Positions 35,879-46,344 are shown, counted from the stretch's first letter. The stretch: 64,000 bases of DNA from Bacteroidota bacterium (GCA_020162035.1 JAIUNM010000011.1:1-64000), one strand, 5' to 3'. Notes: a model not told the origin generated them from the sequence alone. Numbers and translations: made by a program.

Positions 35879-37579
35879 ATGCCTAACAATAAACATAAAA
35901 AAACAATAACAGTAATTTACTGTGTTTTATTTTTATGTTTAACATCCACTAAACTATTTGCTCAAAAAAATTTAGATTCTACATTAAAATCTATTGAGTT
36001 TATAAAAATAGATTCTGTTAAAGTAGATAAATACTATTTATTAATTAATAGATTAATTTCAGAAAAAAATTATTCCTTAGCTATTGATGTATCAAATAAA
36101 ATATTAATAATTGCTAATAAAACTAATAATGATATTTTTAGAGGTAAACATCTTTATTGCGATTATAAAATTTTAAGTGATCAAGATAAAGATTTTCAAG
36201 CTTTAAAAAAAATAAATGAAGCAGTTAAACTATTTGAAAATAAACCAAATAATCAATTTAAAAGTGTATTATATCACAGTTTAGGGATAACTTATCATAA
36301 TTTAAATAAGTACGATGACGCAATTATTGCTTGTAAAATTGCAATTAAAATAAAAGAACCAATTAACGATTATAAAGGTTTAGGATTTACCTATAATGAA
36401 TTAGGGAACTGTTACAATAAACTTAATTTATTTCAAGATGCTATTGAAAGTTTTAATAAAGCTATTGAAAATAAAATTAAAGCAAACGACAATTATGCAT
36501 TATCATCATCCTACAATAATGTAGGAACAGTTTATATGTTTATGAAAAGGTATGATAAAGCAATTGAGTCTATACAAAAATCTGTAGAGTTAAAAATTAA
36601 AAACAAAGATTTTAAAAGGCTTGGGTCGAGTTATAATAATTTAGGAGAATTGTATGTTATACAAAATAATTTAACTGAAGCAAAAAAGAATTATTTGTTA
36701 AGCCAAAAAATAGATAAAGAATATAATTTACTTTATCGTTCAATTGCTGCATCAACAGGTTTAGTAAGTATATATTTAAAAGAAAATAAAATTGACTCTT
36801 CAATTCTTCAACTTCAATTAGCAAAAGAAATTAGTGAAAAAATAAATAATTACGCAGCAAAAAAATCTTACTATGAATCTAAATATAAAATTGATTCTGC
36901 AAAATCAGAATATAAAGAAGCCTTAATTTCACTTAACCTTCATAAGTATTTTTTAGAAAAACATATTGAAGAAACTAACAATTCTAATATAAGTGAATTT
37001 AAAGCAAATTTAGATTTTGAGAAAAAAGAAAATGAAATAGAATTATTAAATAAAAATAAAAAATTACAAGATGCTGAAATTGTAAATCAAAAATTAGCAC
37101 TTGATAAACGAAGTAGCGAATTAATTTTATTAAATAAAGAAAACGAATTAAAAGCCTTACTTCTTAAACAAAACGAATTTGAAATTGAAAAAAATAAATC
37201 TATTGCCGAGAGTCAAAGTCAAAGCATTACTTATTTAGAAAAAGAAAAAAAATTAAAAGATGAAGAAGCCAAACAAAAAGAAGAAATTTTAAAACAACAA
37301 AAAAACATTATTTATTTGTTTGCTGTAATTGGGTTATTATTAATAGGAATATTAGTTTATGCTTATAAATCTAATCTTCAAAAGAAAAAAGCAAATAAAA
37401 TTATTCTAAATCAAAAACTAGAAGTAGAGAAACAAAGAAATTTAATTGAGGAAAAAGCAAAAGAATTAGTAGAAAGACAAAAAGAAATTATTCAAAGTAT
37501 AGAGTACAGTAAAAGAATACAAGATAGTTTATTACCCACTAATGCATACATTAAGCGTAATATTAATAAATATAGTTAA
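35879..37579 (+). CDS. TPR/coiled-coil membrane protein lacking its phosphatase domain
   Basis: This 566-residue protein has a signal peptide (to about 28, FAQ), TPR-type helices (about 70-330; repeats such as YNELGNCYNKLNLFQDAIESFNKAIE), a long coiled coil (about 360-475), a transmembrane helix (about 480-500) and a second coil (505-555). It ends YSKRIQDSLLPTNAYIKRN, the linker that precedes the SpoIIE phosphatase domain in the three paralogues at 46-53 kb. The stop comes exactly where the catalytic domain would begin, and no remnant of that domain follows on this strand. It is either a truncated sensor or a natural non-catalytic version that could compete with or scaffold its full-length relatives. 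Confidence 0.75.
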   Translation: MPNNKHKKTITVIYCVLFLCLTSTKLFAQKNLDSTLKSIEFIKIDSVKVDKYYLLINRLISEKNYSLAIDVSNKILIIANKTNNDIFRGKHLYCDYKILSDQDKDFQALKKINEAVKLFENKPNNQFKSVLYHSLGITYHNLNKYDDAIIACKIAIKIKEPINDYKGLGFTYNELGNCYNKLNLFQDAIESFNKAIENKIKANDNYALSSSYNNVGTVYMFMKRYDKAIESIQKSVELKIKNKDFKRLGSSYNNLGELYVIQNNLTEAKKNYLLSQKIDKEYNLLYRSIAASTGLVSIYLKENKIDSSILQLQLAKEISEKINNYAAKKSYYESKYKIDSAKSEYKEALISLNLHKYFLEKHIEETNNSNISEFKANLDFEKKENEIELLNKNKKLQDAEIVNQKLALDKRSSELILLNKENELKALLLKQNEFEIEKNKSIAESQSQSITYLEKEKKLKDEEAKQKEEILKQQKNIIYLFAVIGLLLIGILVYAYKSNLQKKKANKIILNQKLEVEKQRNLIEEKAKELVERQKEIIQSIEYSKRIQDSLLPTNAYIKRNINKYS

Positions 37580-37589
37580 GCTCTGTTGT

Positions 37590-37748
37590 TTAACTATAAA
37601 TCACACCATAAATTACCAGCCACGTTATAATAAAAAATAAAAAAACTCCAACTCCTTGAATATTTTGTTTTAAATCTTTTTTATAAAGTCTATAAATTAT
37701 CCAACCTAAAAAAGCAATTATAATAGCTATACCAGCAAAAATTCTCAT
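37590..37748 (-). CDS. Small membrane protein of 52 residues
   Basis: This short gene between the TPR gene and trxB encodes 52 residues. It has two hydrophobic helices (about 2-18 and 34-50) joined by a lysine-rich loop (YRLYKKDLKQNIQ). It starts with ATG and ends TAA. The alternation of hydrophobic segments and a basic loop is typical of real small membrane proteins. It ends 11 bases past the converging TPR gene and starts 36 bases downstream of the trxB stop, on the same strand as trxB. Function unknown; such proteins are easily missed by annotation pipelines. Confidence 0.6.
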   Translation of the reverse strand: MRIFAGIAIIIAFLGWIIYRLYKKDLKQNIQGVGVFLFFIITWLVIYGVIYS

Positions 37749-37783
37749 AGTTTAAAGATAATATAAATTAAACAATTAAAAAA

Positions 37784-38731
37784 TTAATGACCTACACTTG
37801 CTAAATACCTTTCAGCATCTAAAGCTCCCATACAACCACTTCCTGCAGCAGTTACAGCTTGCCTGTAATTTTTATCAGCACAATCGCCAACAGCAAACAC
37901 ACCTGCAATATTTGTTTTAGTTGTTCCTGGTACAACTTGTATGTAACCCATATCGTCCATATCAATTTGCCCTTTAAAAATATCTGTGTTAGGTTTATGA
38001 CCAATAGCAACAAAAAATCCGGTAACATTTAATGTTCTTAATTCATTAGTTTGTACATTTTTCACTACAACGCCATCAACAGTTTCTTTTCCAAGTATAT
38101 CATGCGTTTCGCTATGCCATAATATTTCAATGTTAGGTGTATTTTGAACTCTATTTTGCATGGCTTTACTTGCTCTCATTTCCCCTCTTCTTACAATCAT
38201 ATATACTTTTTTACATAGTTTTGCTAAATATGTTGCTTCTTCTGCTGCAGTATCCCCTGCTCCAACTATTGCAACATCTTGCCCTTTATAAAAAAAGCCA
38301 TCGCATACTGCACATGCACTAACTCCACCAGCATTCATACGTAATCTAGATTCATTTTCTAATCCTAACCATTTTGCACTTGCACCAGTGCTTATAATTA
38401 CAGTATCTGCTGTTATCATTTTTGTATCATCAATCCAAATTTGTTTTGGGGTTACATTTAAATCTGCTTTTGTTGCCATTCCAAATCTCACTTCAGTTCC
38501 AAAACGTTCTGCCTGGTTTTTTAAGTCTTCCATTAATTCAGGGCCTGTAATGCCTTTAGGATAGCCAGGAAAGTTATCTACTTCGGTAGTTTCTGTTAGT
38601 TGCCCACCTGGTGTTAAACCAGTATATAAAACAGGCTTTAAATCTGCGCGTGATGCATAAATTGCAGCTGTATATCCTGCAGGACCCGAACCAATTATTA
38701 AACAATGAATATGTTCTTGAGAAGTTGTCAT
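37784..38731 (-). CDS. trxB: Thioredoxin reductase
   Basis: This 315-residue flavoenzyme reduces thioredoxin with NADPH. The FAD-binding GSGPAGYTAAIYASRA, the redox pair CAVC (about 140-143) and the NADPH loop GAGDTAAEEATYL are visible, as is the GVFAVGDCADKNYRQAVTAAGSG C-terminal motif. I start it at the ATG 38731. A TTG seven codons upstream would sit inside the -7 box of its promoter (38750-38757), so the longer form is rejected. It stands alone on the minus strand, with a small membrane-protein gene downstream. Confidence 0.95.
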   Translation of the reverse strand: MTTSQEHIHCLIIGSGPAGYTAAIYASRADLKPVLYTGLTPGGQLTETTEVDNFPGYPKGITGPELMEDLKNQAERFGTEVRFGMATKADLNVTPKQIWIDDTKMITADTVIISTGASAKWLGLENESRLRMNAGGVSACAVCDGFFYKGQDVAIVGAGDTAAEEATYLAKLCKKVYMIVRRGEMRASKAMQNRVQNTPNIEILWHSETHDILGKETVDGVVVKNVQTNELRTLNVTGFFVAIGHKPNTDIFKGQIDMDDMGYIQVVPGTTKTNIAGVFAVGDCADKNYRQAVTAAGSGCMGALDAERYLASVGH

Positions 38732-38749
38732 AAAGTATAATTTTAATTG

Positions 38750-38780
38750 CAAATTTACTTTAACTAAAATGCAAAGTCAA
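38750..38780 (-). promoter_or_regulatory. trxB promoter
   Basis: TAAATTTG (38750-38757) is preceded by TTG (38778-38780) with a 20-base spacer on the minus strand, a full match to the Bacteroidota promoter pattern. It supports the start codon at 38731. Confidence 0.65.
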
Positions 38781-38844
38781 TATTTAGGCTTGTATTTTTG
38801 CACAATTTATCAATTGTACAAGTATTTACTTTATGTTGCCATAT

Positions 38845-38875
38845 TTTGATATTAACATGTGTTTTTGTAAATTTA
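38845..38875 (+). promoter_or_regulatory. Promoter candidate of the M23 peptidase gene
   Basis: TTTG (38845-38848), 19-base spacer, TAAATTTA (38868-38875); one base differs from the -7 consensus. It is 22 bases ahead of the TTG start. Confidence 0.45.
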
Positions 38876-38897
38876 AGGGCTATTTAAAAAACTGTTT

Positions 38898-39872
38898 TTG
38901 AGCAAAGCAAAGTATAGATTCAATACCAAATCGTTAACCTACGAAAAAGTTAGAGTTACTACCAAAGAAGTAATTTGGAAGACAATTTCTTACTTAGCAA
39001 CAGGTATTGTTTTTGCTACAATAACAATTGCATTAGCTCGTCAGTTTTTACCATCTCCTACCGAAAAGAAAAAAAACCGCGAAATAGAAGCCTTGCAATT
39101 ACAATACAATTTATTAAACGGTAAAATGAGCCAAATGGAGGCTGCTTTAAAAGATATTGAAGACAGAGACGATAATATTTATAGAACAATTTTTGAAGCA
39201 GAGCCTTTACCCAACACAATAAGACATGGAGGATATGGTGGAAGTAATAAATACAGCGATTTAGAAGGTTTTGATAATAGCGATTTATTATTAACTACAA
39301 CTGAGAGATTAGACAGATTAACTAAACAATTATACATACAGAGTAAAAGTTTTGATGAAGTTGTAAAACTTGCAAAAAGTAAAGAACAATTAATCGCTTC
39401 TATACCAGCAATAATGCCTATAAATAAAAAAGATTTGGCGCATGCAGTTACAAGTGGATTTGGTTGGAGAACTCATCCAATTTATAAAACACAAGAGTTT
39501 CATCCTGGTATGGATTTTAGTGCTGTACAAGGTACTCCAATTTACGCAACAGGCGATGGAGTTGTTGAAAGAGCTGATGCAATGGCTCAGGGTTATGGAA
39601 ATCATGTAGTTATTAATCATGGTTTTGGTTATCAAACATTATATGGCCATATGAGTAAAATTGTTGCAATTCTAGGTAAAAAAGTAAAACGCGGTGAGTT
39701 AATTGGATATGTAGGAAGTACAGGTTTAAGTACAGCTCCACATGTGCATTACGAAGTAATTAAAAATAACGAAAAAATTAACCCTATAAACTTTTATTAT
39801 AACGATTTAACGCCTCAACAATATCAAGAATTAGTTGAGCTATCAAAACAATCAACCCAATCTTTTGATTAA
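38898..39872 (+). CDS. M23-family metallopeptidase (peptidoglycan endopeptidase)
   Basis: This 324-residue cell-wall hydrolase has a short cytoplasmic N-tail, one membrane helix (about 28-50), a periplasmic coiled coil (about 58-90) and a C-terminal M23 domain (about 180-300). The zinc ligands are visible: His and Asp in EFHPGMDFSA and His in PHVHYEV. It starts with TTG, the only start near the promoter. The next gene, an APC permease, begins at its stop codon (a one-base overlap), so the two share a transcript; the functional link is not obvious. Confidence 0.88.
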   Translation: MSKAKYRFNTKSLTYEKVRVTTKEVIWKTISYLATGIVFATITIALARQFLPSPTEKKKNREIEALQLQYNLLNGKMSQMEAALKDIEDRDDNIYRTIFEAEPLPNTIRHGGYGGSNKYSDLEGFDNSDLLLTTTERLDRLTKQLYIQSKSFDEVVKLAKSKEQLIASIPAIMPINKKDLAHAVTSGFGWRTHPIYKTQEFHPGMDFSAVQGTPIYATGDGVVERADAMAQGYGNHVVINHGFGYQTLYGHMSKIVAILGKKVKRGELIGYVGSTGLSTAPHVHYEVIKNNEKINPINFYYNDLTPQQYQELVELSKQSTQSFD

Positions 39873-41176
39873 TGGCAACTCATAAGATTGAATTTAATAC
39901 TGCTGTTTCTATTGTAATTGCAAATATGATAGGTACAGGTGTGTTTACTAGTTTGGGGTTTCAAGTTATGGGAATTCAAAATCCGGCTGCTATAATTGCT
40001 CTTTGGCTTATTGGAGGTATTTTAGCTTTGTGTGGCGCATTAACTTATGGCGAAATAGGATCTGCTTTTCCAGAAAGCGGTGGAGAGTACAATTATCTTT
40101 CTAAACTTTACCATCCTGCAGTTGGTTTTTTAAGTGGTTGGGTAAGTATAACTGTTGGTTTTGCTGCTCCAATTGCTGCTGCATCAGTAGCCCTAGGTTC
40201 TTATATTAGTAAAATTTACACCCAAGTAAACCCGTTGTATTTGGCTATAGCTATAATTATTTTAATAACAATAATACATTCATATACTCTTAAAGCAGGG
40301 GCTGCATTTCAAAGAGTTTTTACTTTAGTTAAAATTATTTGTATAGTAATGTTTGTTGGTTTTGGTTGTTTCCATGTGCCAAATCACGAAATTTCTTTTA
40401 GTGTTAATCAAAATACACTATCAAGTATTTTTTCTGTTTCTTTTGCTTCATCATTAATTTATGTAACTTATGCATACAGCGGTTGGAATGCAGCAGCTTA
40501 TATAAGCGGAGAAATGATAGAACCTAAAAAAAATTTACCACGCGCACTATTAGTAGGAACATTAGTTGTAATGATTGTTTATACAGCATTAAATGCAATT
40601 TTTTTATACTCAGTTCCAATAGATGAACTAAAAGGAGTTTTAGAGGTTGGTTATTTAAGTGCAAATAAAATTTTTGGTAACCATTTAGGGCAATTTATGA
40701 GTTTAGTAATTGCAATTTTATTAATTAGTACAATTAGTGCAATGATATTAACTGGTCCACGTGTAATGCAAAGTATGGGTAAAAACATTAATGGTTTAAA
40801 TTTTTTTGCCAAAACCAACAAAAATAATGTGCCATTTATTGCAATTATTTTTCAAAGTGCCATTGCATTAATATTGGTTTGTACAAGCAGTTTTGAATCC
40901 CTTATAAACTATGTAGGTTTTACTTTAAATATATTTACATTATTAACTGTTTTTGGTGTTTTTATACTAAGGAAAAGGTTTAAAACACAAAATAATGGCT
41001 ATAAAACTTTTTTATACCCAATTACTCCTCTTTTATTTATTGGCATTTTGTTATGGGTTTTAATAAATACATTTATTTCTAAAACAACCGAATCCATTGC
41101 AGGACTAGGAACAGTAATGGCTGGGTTAGGTATTTATTACTTAACAAACCGAAAAAAAGTAACAAGTAAACTATAA
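39872..41176 (+). CDS. APC-superfamily amino-acid permease
   Basis: This 434-residue inner-membrane transporter has about 12 helices. The first helix region has the GTGVFTSLGF consensus loop of amino acid/polyamine permeases, followed by LWLIGGILALCGALTYGEIGSAFPESGGEYNYLSK, typical of the LAT-like subgroup (helices 1-3), and an SAYSGWNAAAYISGEM-like helix 6 (read as AYSGWNAAAYISGEM). The substrate is probably an amino acid, which one is unknown. Coupled to the M23 gene through a one-base overlap; followed by the atp promoter. Confidence 0.9.
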   Translation: MATHKIEFNTAVSIVIANMIGTGVFTSLGFQVMGIQNPAAIIALWLIGGILALCGALTYGEIGSAFPESGGEYNYLSKLYHPAVGFLSGWVSITVGFAAPIAAASVALGSYISKIYTQVNPLYLAIAIIILITIIHSYTLKAGAAFQRVFTLVKIICIVMFVGFGCFHVPNHEISFSVNQNTLSSIFSVSFASSLIYVTYAYSGWNAAAYISGEMIEPKKNLPRALLVGTLVVMIVYTALNAIFLYSVPIDELKGVLEVGYLSANKIFGNHLGQFMSLVIAILLISTISAMILTGPRVMQSMGKNINGLNFFAKTNKNNVPFIAIIFQSAIALILVCTSSFESLINYVGFTLNIFTLLTVFGVFILRKRFKTQNNGYKTFLYPITPLLFIGILLWVLINTFISKTTESIAGLGTVMAGLGIYYLTNRKKVTSKL

Positions 41177-41223
41177 TGTTAATAAATACGTTAAAACCTC
41201 TTTTATTTAATAAAATTAAAACA

Positions 41224-41253
41224 TTGTTTTTAAATAAAAAAGCCCTACCTTTG
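41224..41253 (+). promoter_or_regulatory. Promoter of the ATP synthase operon
   Basis: TTG (41224-41226), 19-base spacer, TACCTTTG (41246-41253): a perfect Bacteroidota -33/-7 pair. The likely transcript start is about 30 bases before atpB, which fits a short leader. Confidence 0.75.
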
Positions 41254-41287
41254 CGCTCGAAAATTTTAAACAGATTTAGTTTTTCTC

Positions 41288-42656
<1,369 letters not shown>

Positions 42657-42662
42657 TTAATT

Positions 42663-42689
42663 AAGCCTGTAACGGTTGGTTACAGGCTT
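42663..42689 (+). terminator. Hairpin between atpE and atpF (attenuator or RNA-stability element)
   Basis: An 11-base perfect stem (AAGCCTGTAAC at 42663-42673, GTTACAGGCTT at 42679-42689) with a 5-base loop, then a weak AU tail (ATTTTAAAA). It lies in the 67-base gap inside the operon. A position right after the gene needed in 8-15 copies suggests partial termination or a 3'-end protecting the atpE message; this is inference. Confidence 0.6.
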
Positions 42690-42723
42690 ATTTTAAAATT
42701 TAAAAAAATTATAAATTAATATA

Positions 42724-43227
42724 ATGATATTAGGAAGTTTAATAGAACCAGGTTTAGGTTTAATAGTTTGGACAACTATTACTTTTGTTCTTTTGTTAGT
42801 AATTCTTGCAAAATTTGCTTGGAAACCCATTTTAAATGCAGTTAAAGAACGCGAAACAAGTATTGAAAACGCATTACAAGCTGCAGAAAAAGCAAAATTA
42901 GAAATGGCAGAATTAAAAGCTGGAAACGAAAAAATTTTAAATGAAGCACGTGCAGAAAGAGATGCCTTATTAAAAGAAGCTAGAGACTTAAAAGAAGGAA
43001 TTATTAATGAGGCTAAAACAAAAGCTACTAAAGAAGCTGAACGCATTTTACAAGGTGCACGTGAGCAAATTGTAAATGAAAAAAATGCTGCAATAACCGA
43101 TTTAAAAAATCAAGTTGCTACTTTAAGTATTGATATTGCTGAAAAAATACTAAAAACAGAATTATCTAATGATGATAAACAAAAAGCATTAGTAGGTAAT
43201 TTAATGAAAGACGTAAACCTAAATTAA
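42724..43227 (+). CDS. atpF: ATP synthase F0 subunit b
   Basis: This 167-residue stator subunit has one N-terminal helix (about 9-28, LGLIVWTTITFVLLLVILAKF) followed by a long charged coiled coil, as expected of the b subunit dimer linking F0 to F1. Ala/Glu/Lys-rich heptads (ERETSIENALQAAEKAKLEM) are clear. It starts in the usual place, 11 bases upstream of atpH on the same strand. Confidence 0.93.
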   Translation: MILGSLIEPGLGLIVWTTITFVLLLVILAKFAWKPILNAVKERETSIENALQAAEKAKLEMAELKAGNEKILNEARAERDALLKEARDLKEGIINEAKTKATKEAERILQGAREQIVNEKNAAITDLKNQVATLSIDIAEKILKTELSNDDKQKALVGNLMKDVNLN

Positions 43228-43237
43228 TTAAAATAAA

Positions 43238-43789
43238 ATGAGTGTTGCATCAAGATACGCCAAATCTTTAATTGACTTAGCAATTGAAACTAAACAGTTA
43301 GAAGCTGTTAGAAAAGATATGCAATTAATTAAAAATGTTTGTACTAGTAATGGTGATTTTGTAAATCTTTTAGAAAGCCCAATTGTTAAAACAGATAAAA
43401 AAATGGCAATTTTTAAAACCATTTTTGATGGTAAAATATCTGTAACAACTCAAGCTTTTTTAAATATAATTGCAATTAAAAAACGCGAAGGCTATATTGA
43501 TGATATAGCCTTCGCGTTTGATGATTTATACAAACTTCATTTAAATATTACAACAGTTAAAGTAGAAACTGCAACTAAACTTGACGAGACTACAAAAAAA
43601 CAAATTTTACAAGTAGTAAAATCAAAAGTTACAGGCGAAATTGAACTAGTTGAAAAAACTAATCCCGAATTAATTGGTGGATTTATTTTGAAAATAAACG
43701 ATACGCAAATAGATCAAAGCGTTCGTAGAAAATTAAATGACTTACGTAAAGATTTCTCGGGTAACTTATATGTACCAAATATAAATTAG
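43238..43789 (+). CDS. atpH: ATP synthase F1 subunit delta
   Basis: This 183-residue stator subunit has the N-terminal six-helix domain starting MSVASRYAKSLIDLAIE and the C-terminal LVEKTNPELIGGFILKINDTQIDQSVRRKL motif of the OSCP/delta family. A perfect 17-base inverted repeat with a 5-base loop (43481-43519) lies within the coding sequence at residues 82-94, written with unusually GC-rich codons for this gene. It is followed by atpA after 20 bases. Confidence 0.93.
   Translation: MSVASRYAKSLIDLAIETKQLEAVRKDMQLIKNVCTSNGDFVNLLESPIVKTDKKMAIFKTIFDGKISVTTQAFLNIIAIKKREGYIDDIAFAFDDLYKLHLNITTVKVETATKLDETTKKQILQVVKSKVTGEIELVEKTNPELIGGFILKINDTQIDQSVRRKLNDLRKDFSGNLYVPNIN
43481..43519 (+). repeat. Perfect 17-bp hairpin inside atpH
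   Basis: AAACGCGAAGGCTATAT (43481-43497) and its exact complement ATATAGCCTTCGCGTTT (43503-43519) have a 5-base loop, TGATG. It spans 13 codons (K82 to F94). The right arm uses GCC, TTC and GCG, which are infrequent here, where GCT/GCA and TTT dominate. Confidence 0.85.
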
Positions 43790-43809
43790 AATATTGAAAA
43801 AATAACACA

Positions 43810-45384
43810 ATGGCAGAAATAAAACCAGCAGAAGTATCTGCAATTTTAAGACAACAATTAAGCGGCTTTAAAAGTGAAGCTGATTTAGAAGAAGTAGGAA
43901 CAGTATTACAAGTAGGTGATGGTATTGCTCGTATTTACGGTTTATCAAAAGTACAATCTGGCGAATTAATTGAATTTGAAACAGGTTTACAAGGTATAGT
44001 TTTAAATTTAGAAGAAGATAACGTTGGAGCTGTATTATTAGGTCCAAGTGAAGGTATTGCCGAAGGTAGCACATGTAAACGTACCAATCGCATTGCTTCA
44101 TTAAAAGTTGGGGAAGGTATGTTAGGTCGTGTTGTTGATACTTTAGGTAATCCAATTGATGGTAAAGGCCCTATTGCAGGAACAACTTATGAAATGCCTT
44201 TAGAGCGTAAAGCTCCTGGTGTAATTTATCGTCAACCTGTTACTGAACCTTTACAAACAGGAATTAAAGCTATTGATGCTATGATTCCAATTGGTCGTGG
44301 TCAACGTGAATTAGTAATTGGTGATCGTCAAACTGGTAAAACAGCAGTTTGTATTGATACAATTATAAATCAAAAAGAATTTTATGATGCTGGTAAACCA
44401 GTGTTTTGTATATATGTAGCAATTGGTCAAAAAGGATCTACTGTTGCAAACGTTGTTCGTGTGTTAGAAGAAAACGGAGCTATGGCTTATACCGTAGTTG
44501 TAGCTGCAAATGCATCAGACCCTGCTCCAATGCAATTTTACGCTCCATTTGCTGGTGCTGCTATTGGAGAATTTTTCCGCGATACTGGTCGTCCTGCTTT
44601 AATTGTATTTGATGATTTATCAAAACAAGCAGTTGCCTACCGCGAAGTTTCTTTATTATTACGTCGCCCTCCAGGACGTGAAGCATACCCAGGTGATGTG
44701 TTTTATTTACATAGCCGTTTATTAGAACGTGCTGCTAAAATTAATGCAAACGATTCTATTGCTAAAGGTATGAATGATTTACCTGAATCTATTAAAGGTT
44801 TAGTTAAAGGTGGTGGTTCATTAACAGCTTTACCAATTATCGAAACTCAAGCGGGTGACGTTTCTGCATATATTCCAACAAATGTAATTTCTATTACAGA
44901 TGGTCAAATATTTTTAGAAGGTAATTTATTTAACTCTGGTGTTCGCCCTGCTATTAACGTAGGTATATCTGTATCACGTGTAGGTGGAAACGCTCAAATT
45001 AAATCAATGAAAAAAGTTGCAGGAACTTTAAAATTAGATCAAGCACAATATCGCGAATTAGAAGCATTTGCAAAATTTGGTTCAGATTTAGATGCAGCCA
45101 CAAAATCAGTTTTAGATAAAGGTTCTCGTAACGTAGAAATTTTAAAACAAGGTCAATTTTCGCCTTTACGTGTTGAACAACAAGTAGCTATAATTTATTT
45201 AGGTACAAAAAATTTAATGCGTAATGTACCAGTTAATAAAGTAAAAGAATTTGAAAAAGAATTTTTAGATATGTTAGAACGTAAACATAAATCTTTATTA
45301 GATGATTTAAAAGCAGGGAAATACACTGATGAAATAACTAACACTTTAGAATCGGTTGCAAAAGAATTAACTTCAAAGTACTAA
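43810..45384 (+). CDS. atpA: ATP synthase F1 subunit alpha
   Basis: This 524-residue alpha subunit has Walker A GDRQTGKT (171-178) and the alpha-type signature [14 protein letters not shown] in the C-terminal half; the N-terminal ILRQQLSGF segment binds delta. Length is standard. It is positioned after atpH and before atpG. The partner beta and epsilon subunits are not in the window, a split arrangement known in Bacteroidota. Confidence 0.97.
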   Translation: MAEIKPAEVSAILRQQLSGFKSEADLEEVGTVLQVGDGIARIYGLSKVQSGELIEFETGLQGIVLNLEEDNVGAVLLGPSEGIAEGSTCKRTNRIASLKVGEGMLGRVVDTLGNPIDGKGPIAGTTYEMPLERKAPGVIYRQPVTEPLQTGIKAIDAMIPIGRGQRELVIGDRQTGKTAVCIDTIINQKEFYDAGKPVFCIYVAIGQKGSTVANVVRVLEENGAMAYTVVVAANASDPAPMQFYAPFAGAAIGEFFRDTGRPALIVFDDLSKQAVAYREVSLLLRRPPGREAYPGDVFYLHSRLLERAAKINANDSIAKGMNDLPESIKGLVKGGGSLTALPIIETQAGDVSAYIPTNVISITDGQIFLEGNLFNSGVRPAINVGISVSRVGGNAQIKSMKKVAGTLKLDQAQYRELEAFAKFGSDLDAATKSVLDKGSRNVEILKQGQFSPLRVEQQVAIIYLGTKNLMRNVPVNKVKEFEKEFLDMLERKHKSLLDDLKAGKYTDEITNTLESVAKELTSKY

Positions 45385-45407
45385 ATTAAATTTTTTAATT
45401 AAAACGC

Positions 45408-46289
45408 ATGCCAAGTTTAAAAGAAGTAAGAAATAGGATAGTATCAATAGGAAGTACAATGCAAATTACCAGTGCAATGAAAATGGTAAGTGCAGCAAAA
45501 TTAAAACGTGCTCAAGATGCTATTACTCAAATGCGCCCTTATGCTAATAAATTAAAAGAAATTTTAGAAAATGTTAGTGCAAGTGTTGATGCAAGTGAAA
45601 ATGTTTTTGCAAGAAATTCGAACGGTAAAAATGTTTTAATTATTGCAATATCTTCTAATCGTGGATTAGCTGGTGCCTTTAATGGTAATATTATTAAAAA
45701 AACAAATCAGTTAATTAAAGAAAAATATACAGGGTATAATATTACTGTACTTCCAATAGGAAAAAAAGTGCAAGATGCATTTAAACGCACACAATTTATT
45801 ATTTCTGGGCAAGATTTACCTACACACACAAATGAAGTTTTTGATGGTTTAAATTACGAAAAATCAAGCCCAATTGCTGAAAAAGTAATGGTTTCATTTA
45901 CTAATAAGCAATTTGATAAAGTCGTGTTAGTTTATAATCAATTTAAAAATGCTGCGGTACAAATTACTACTGAAGAACAATTTTTACCAATAGTATCATC
46001 TAACGAAAACAAAAATTCAAAAGTAACAACTGATTATATTTTTGAACCAAATCAAGAATTTATTGTAAACGAATTAATACCACGTAGCTTAAAAACACAA
46101 TTTTATAAAGCTTTATTAGACAGTGTTGCAAGTGAACACGGAGCACGTATGACTGCAATGCACAAAGCAACAGATAACGCAAAATCAATGCAAAAAGATT
46201 TAAAAATTATGTATAATAAAGCCCGCCAAGCATCAATTACAAAAGAAATTTTAGAAATTGTTGGTGGTGCAGAAGCCTTAAATAATTAA
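45408..46289 (+). CDS. atpG: ATP synthase F1 subunit gamma
   Basis: This 293-residue rotor subunit has the N-terminal coiled coil LKEVRNRIVSIGSTMQITSAM (2-22) and the C-terminal coil EHGARMTAMHKATDNA, both family hallmarks. The middle Rossmann-like domain contains IAISSNRGLAGAFN. A bidirectional terminator follows its stop, closing the operon. Confidence 0.96.
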   Translation: MPSLKEVRNRIVSIGSTMQITSAMKMVSAAKLKRAQDAITQMRPYANKLKEILENVSASVDASENVFARNSNGKNVLIIAISSNRGLAGAFNGNIIKKTNQLIKEKYTGYNITVLPIGKKVQDAFKRTQFIISGQDLPTHTNEVFDGLNYEKSSPIAEKVMVSFTNKQFDKVVLVYNQFKNAAVQITTEEQFLPIVSSNENKNSKVTTDYIFEPNQEFIVNELIPRSLKTQFYKALLDSVASEHGARMTAMHKATDNAKSMQKDLKIMYNKARQASITKEILEIVGGAEALNN

Positions 46290-46310
46290 TAAATAATTCT
46301 TTAATAAAAA

Positions 46311-46340
46311 AGTCCTCAAAATAATTTGAGGACTTTTTTT
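46311..46340. terminator. Bidirectional terminator after atpG
   Basis: A 10-base perfect stem (AGTCCTCAAA at 46311-46320, TTTGAGGACT at 46325-46334), ATAA loop, seven-T tail and an A-run on the other side. It ends the atp operon and the converging phosphatase gene. Confidence 0.9.
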
Positions 46341-46344
46341 ATGT

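Noticed and set aside
38732-38752. Upstream TTG start for trxB
   Set aside because: It sits inside the -7 box of the trxB promoter, and FAD-binding proteins of this family begin near the ATG at 38731.
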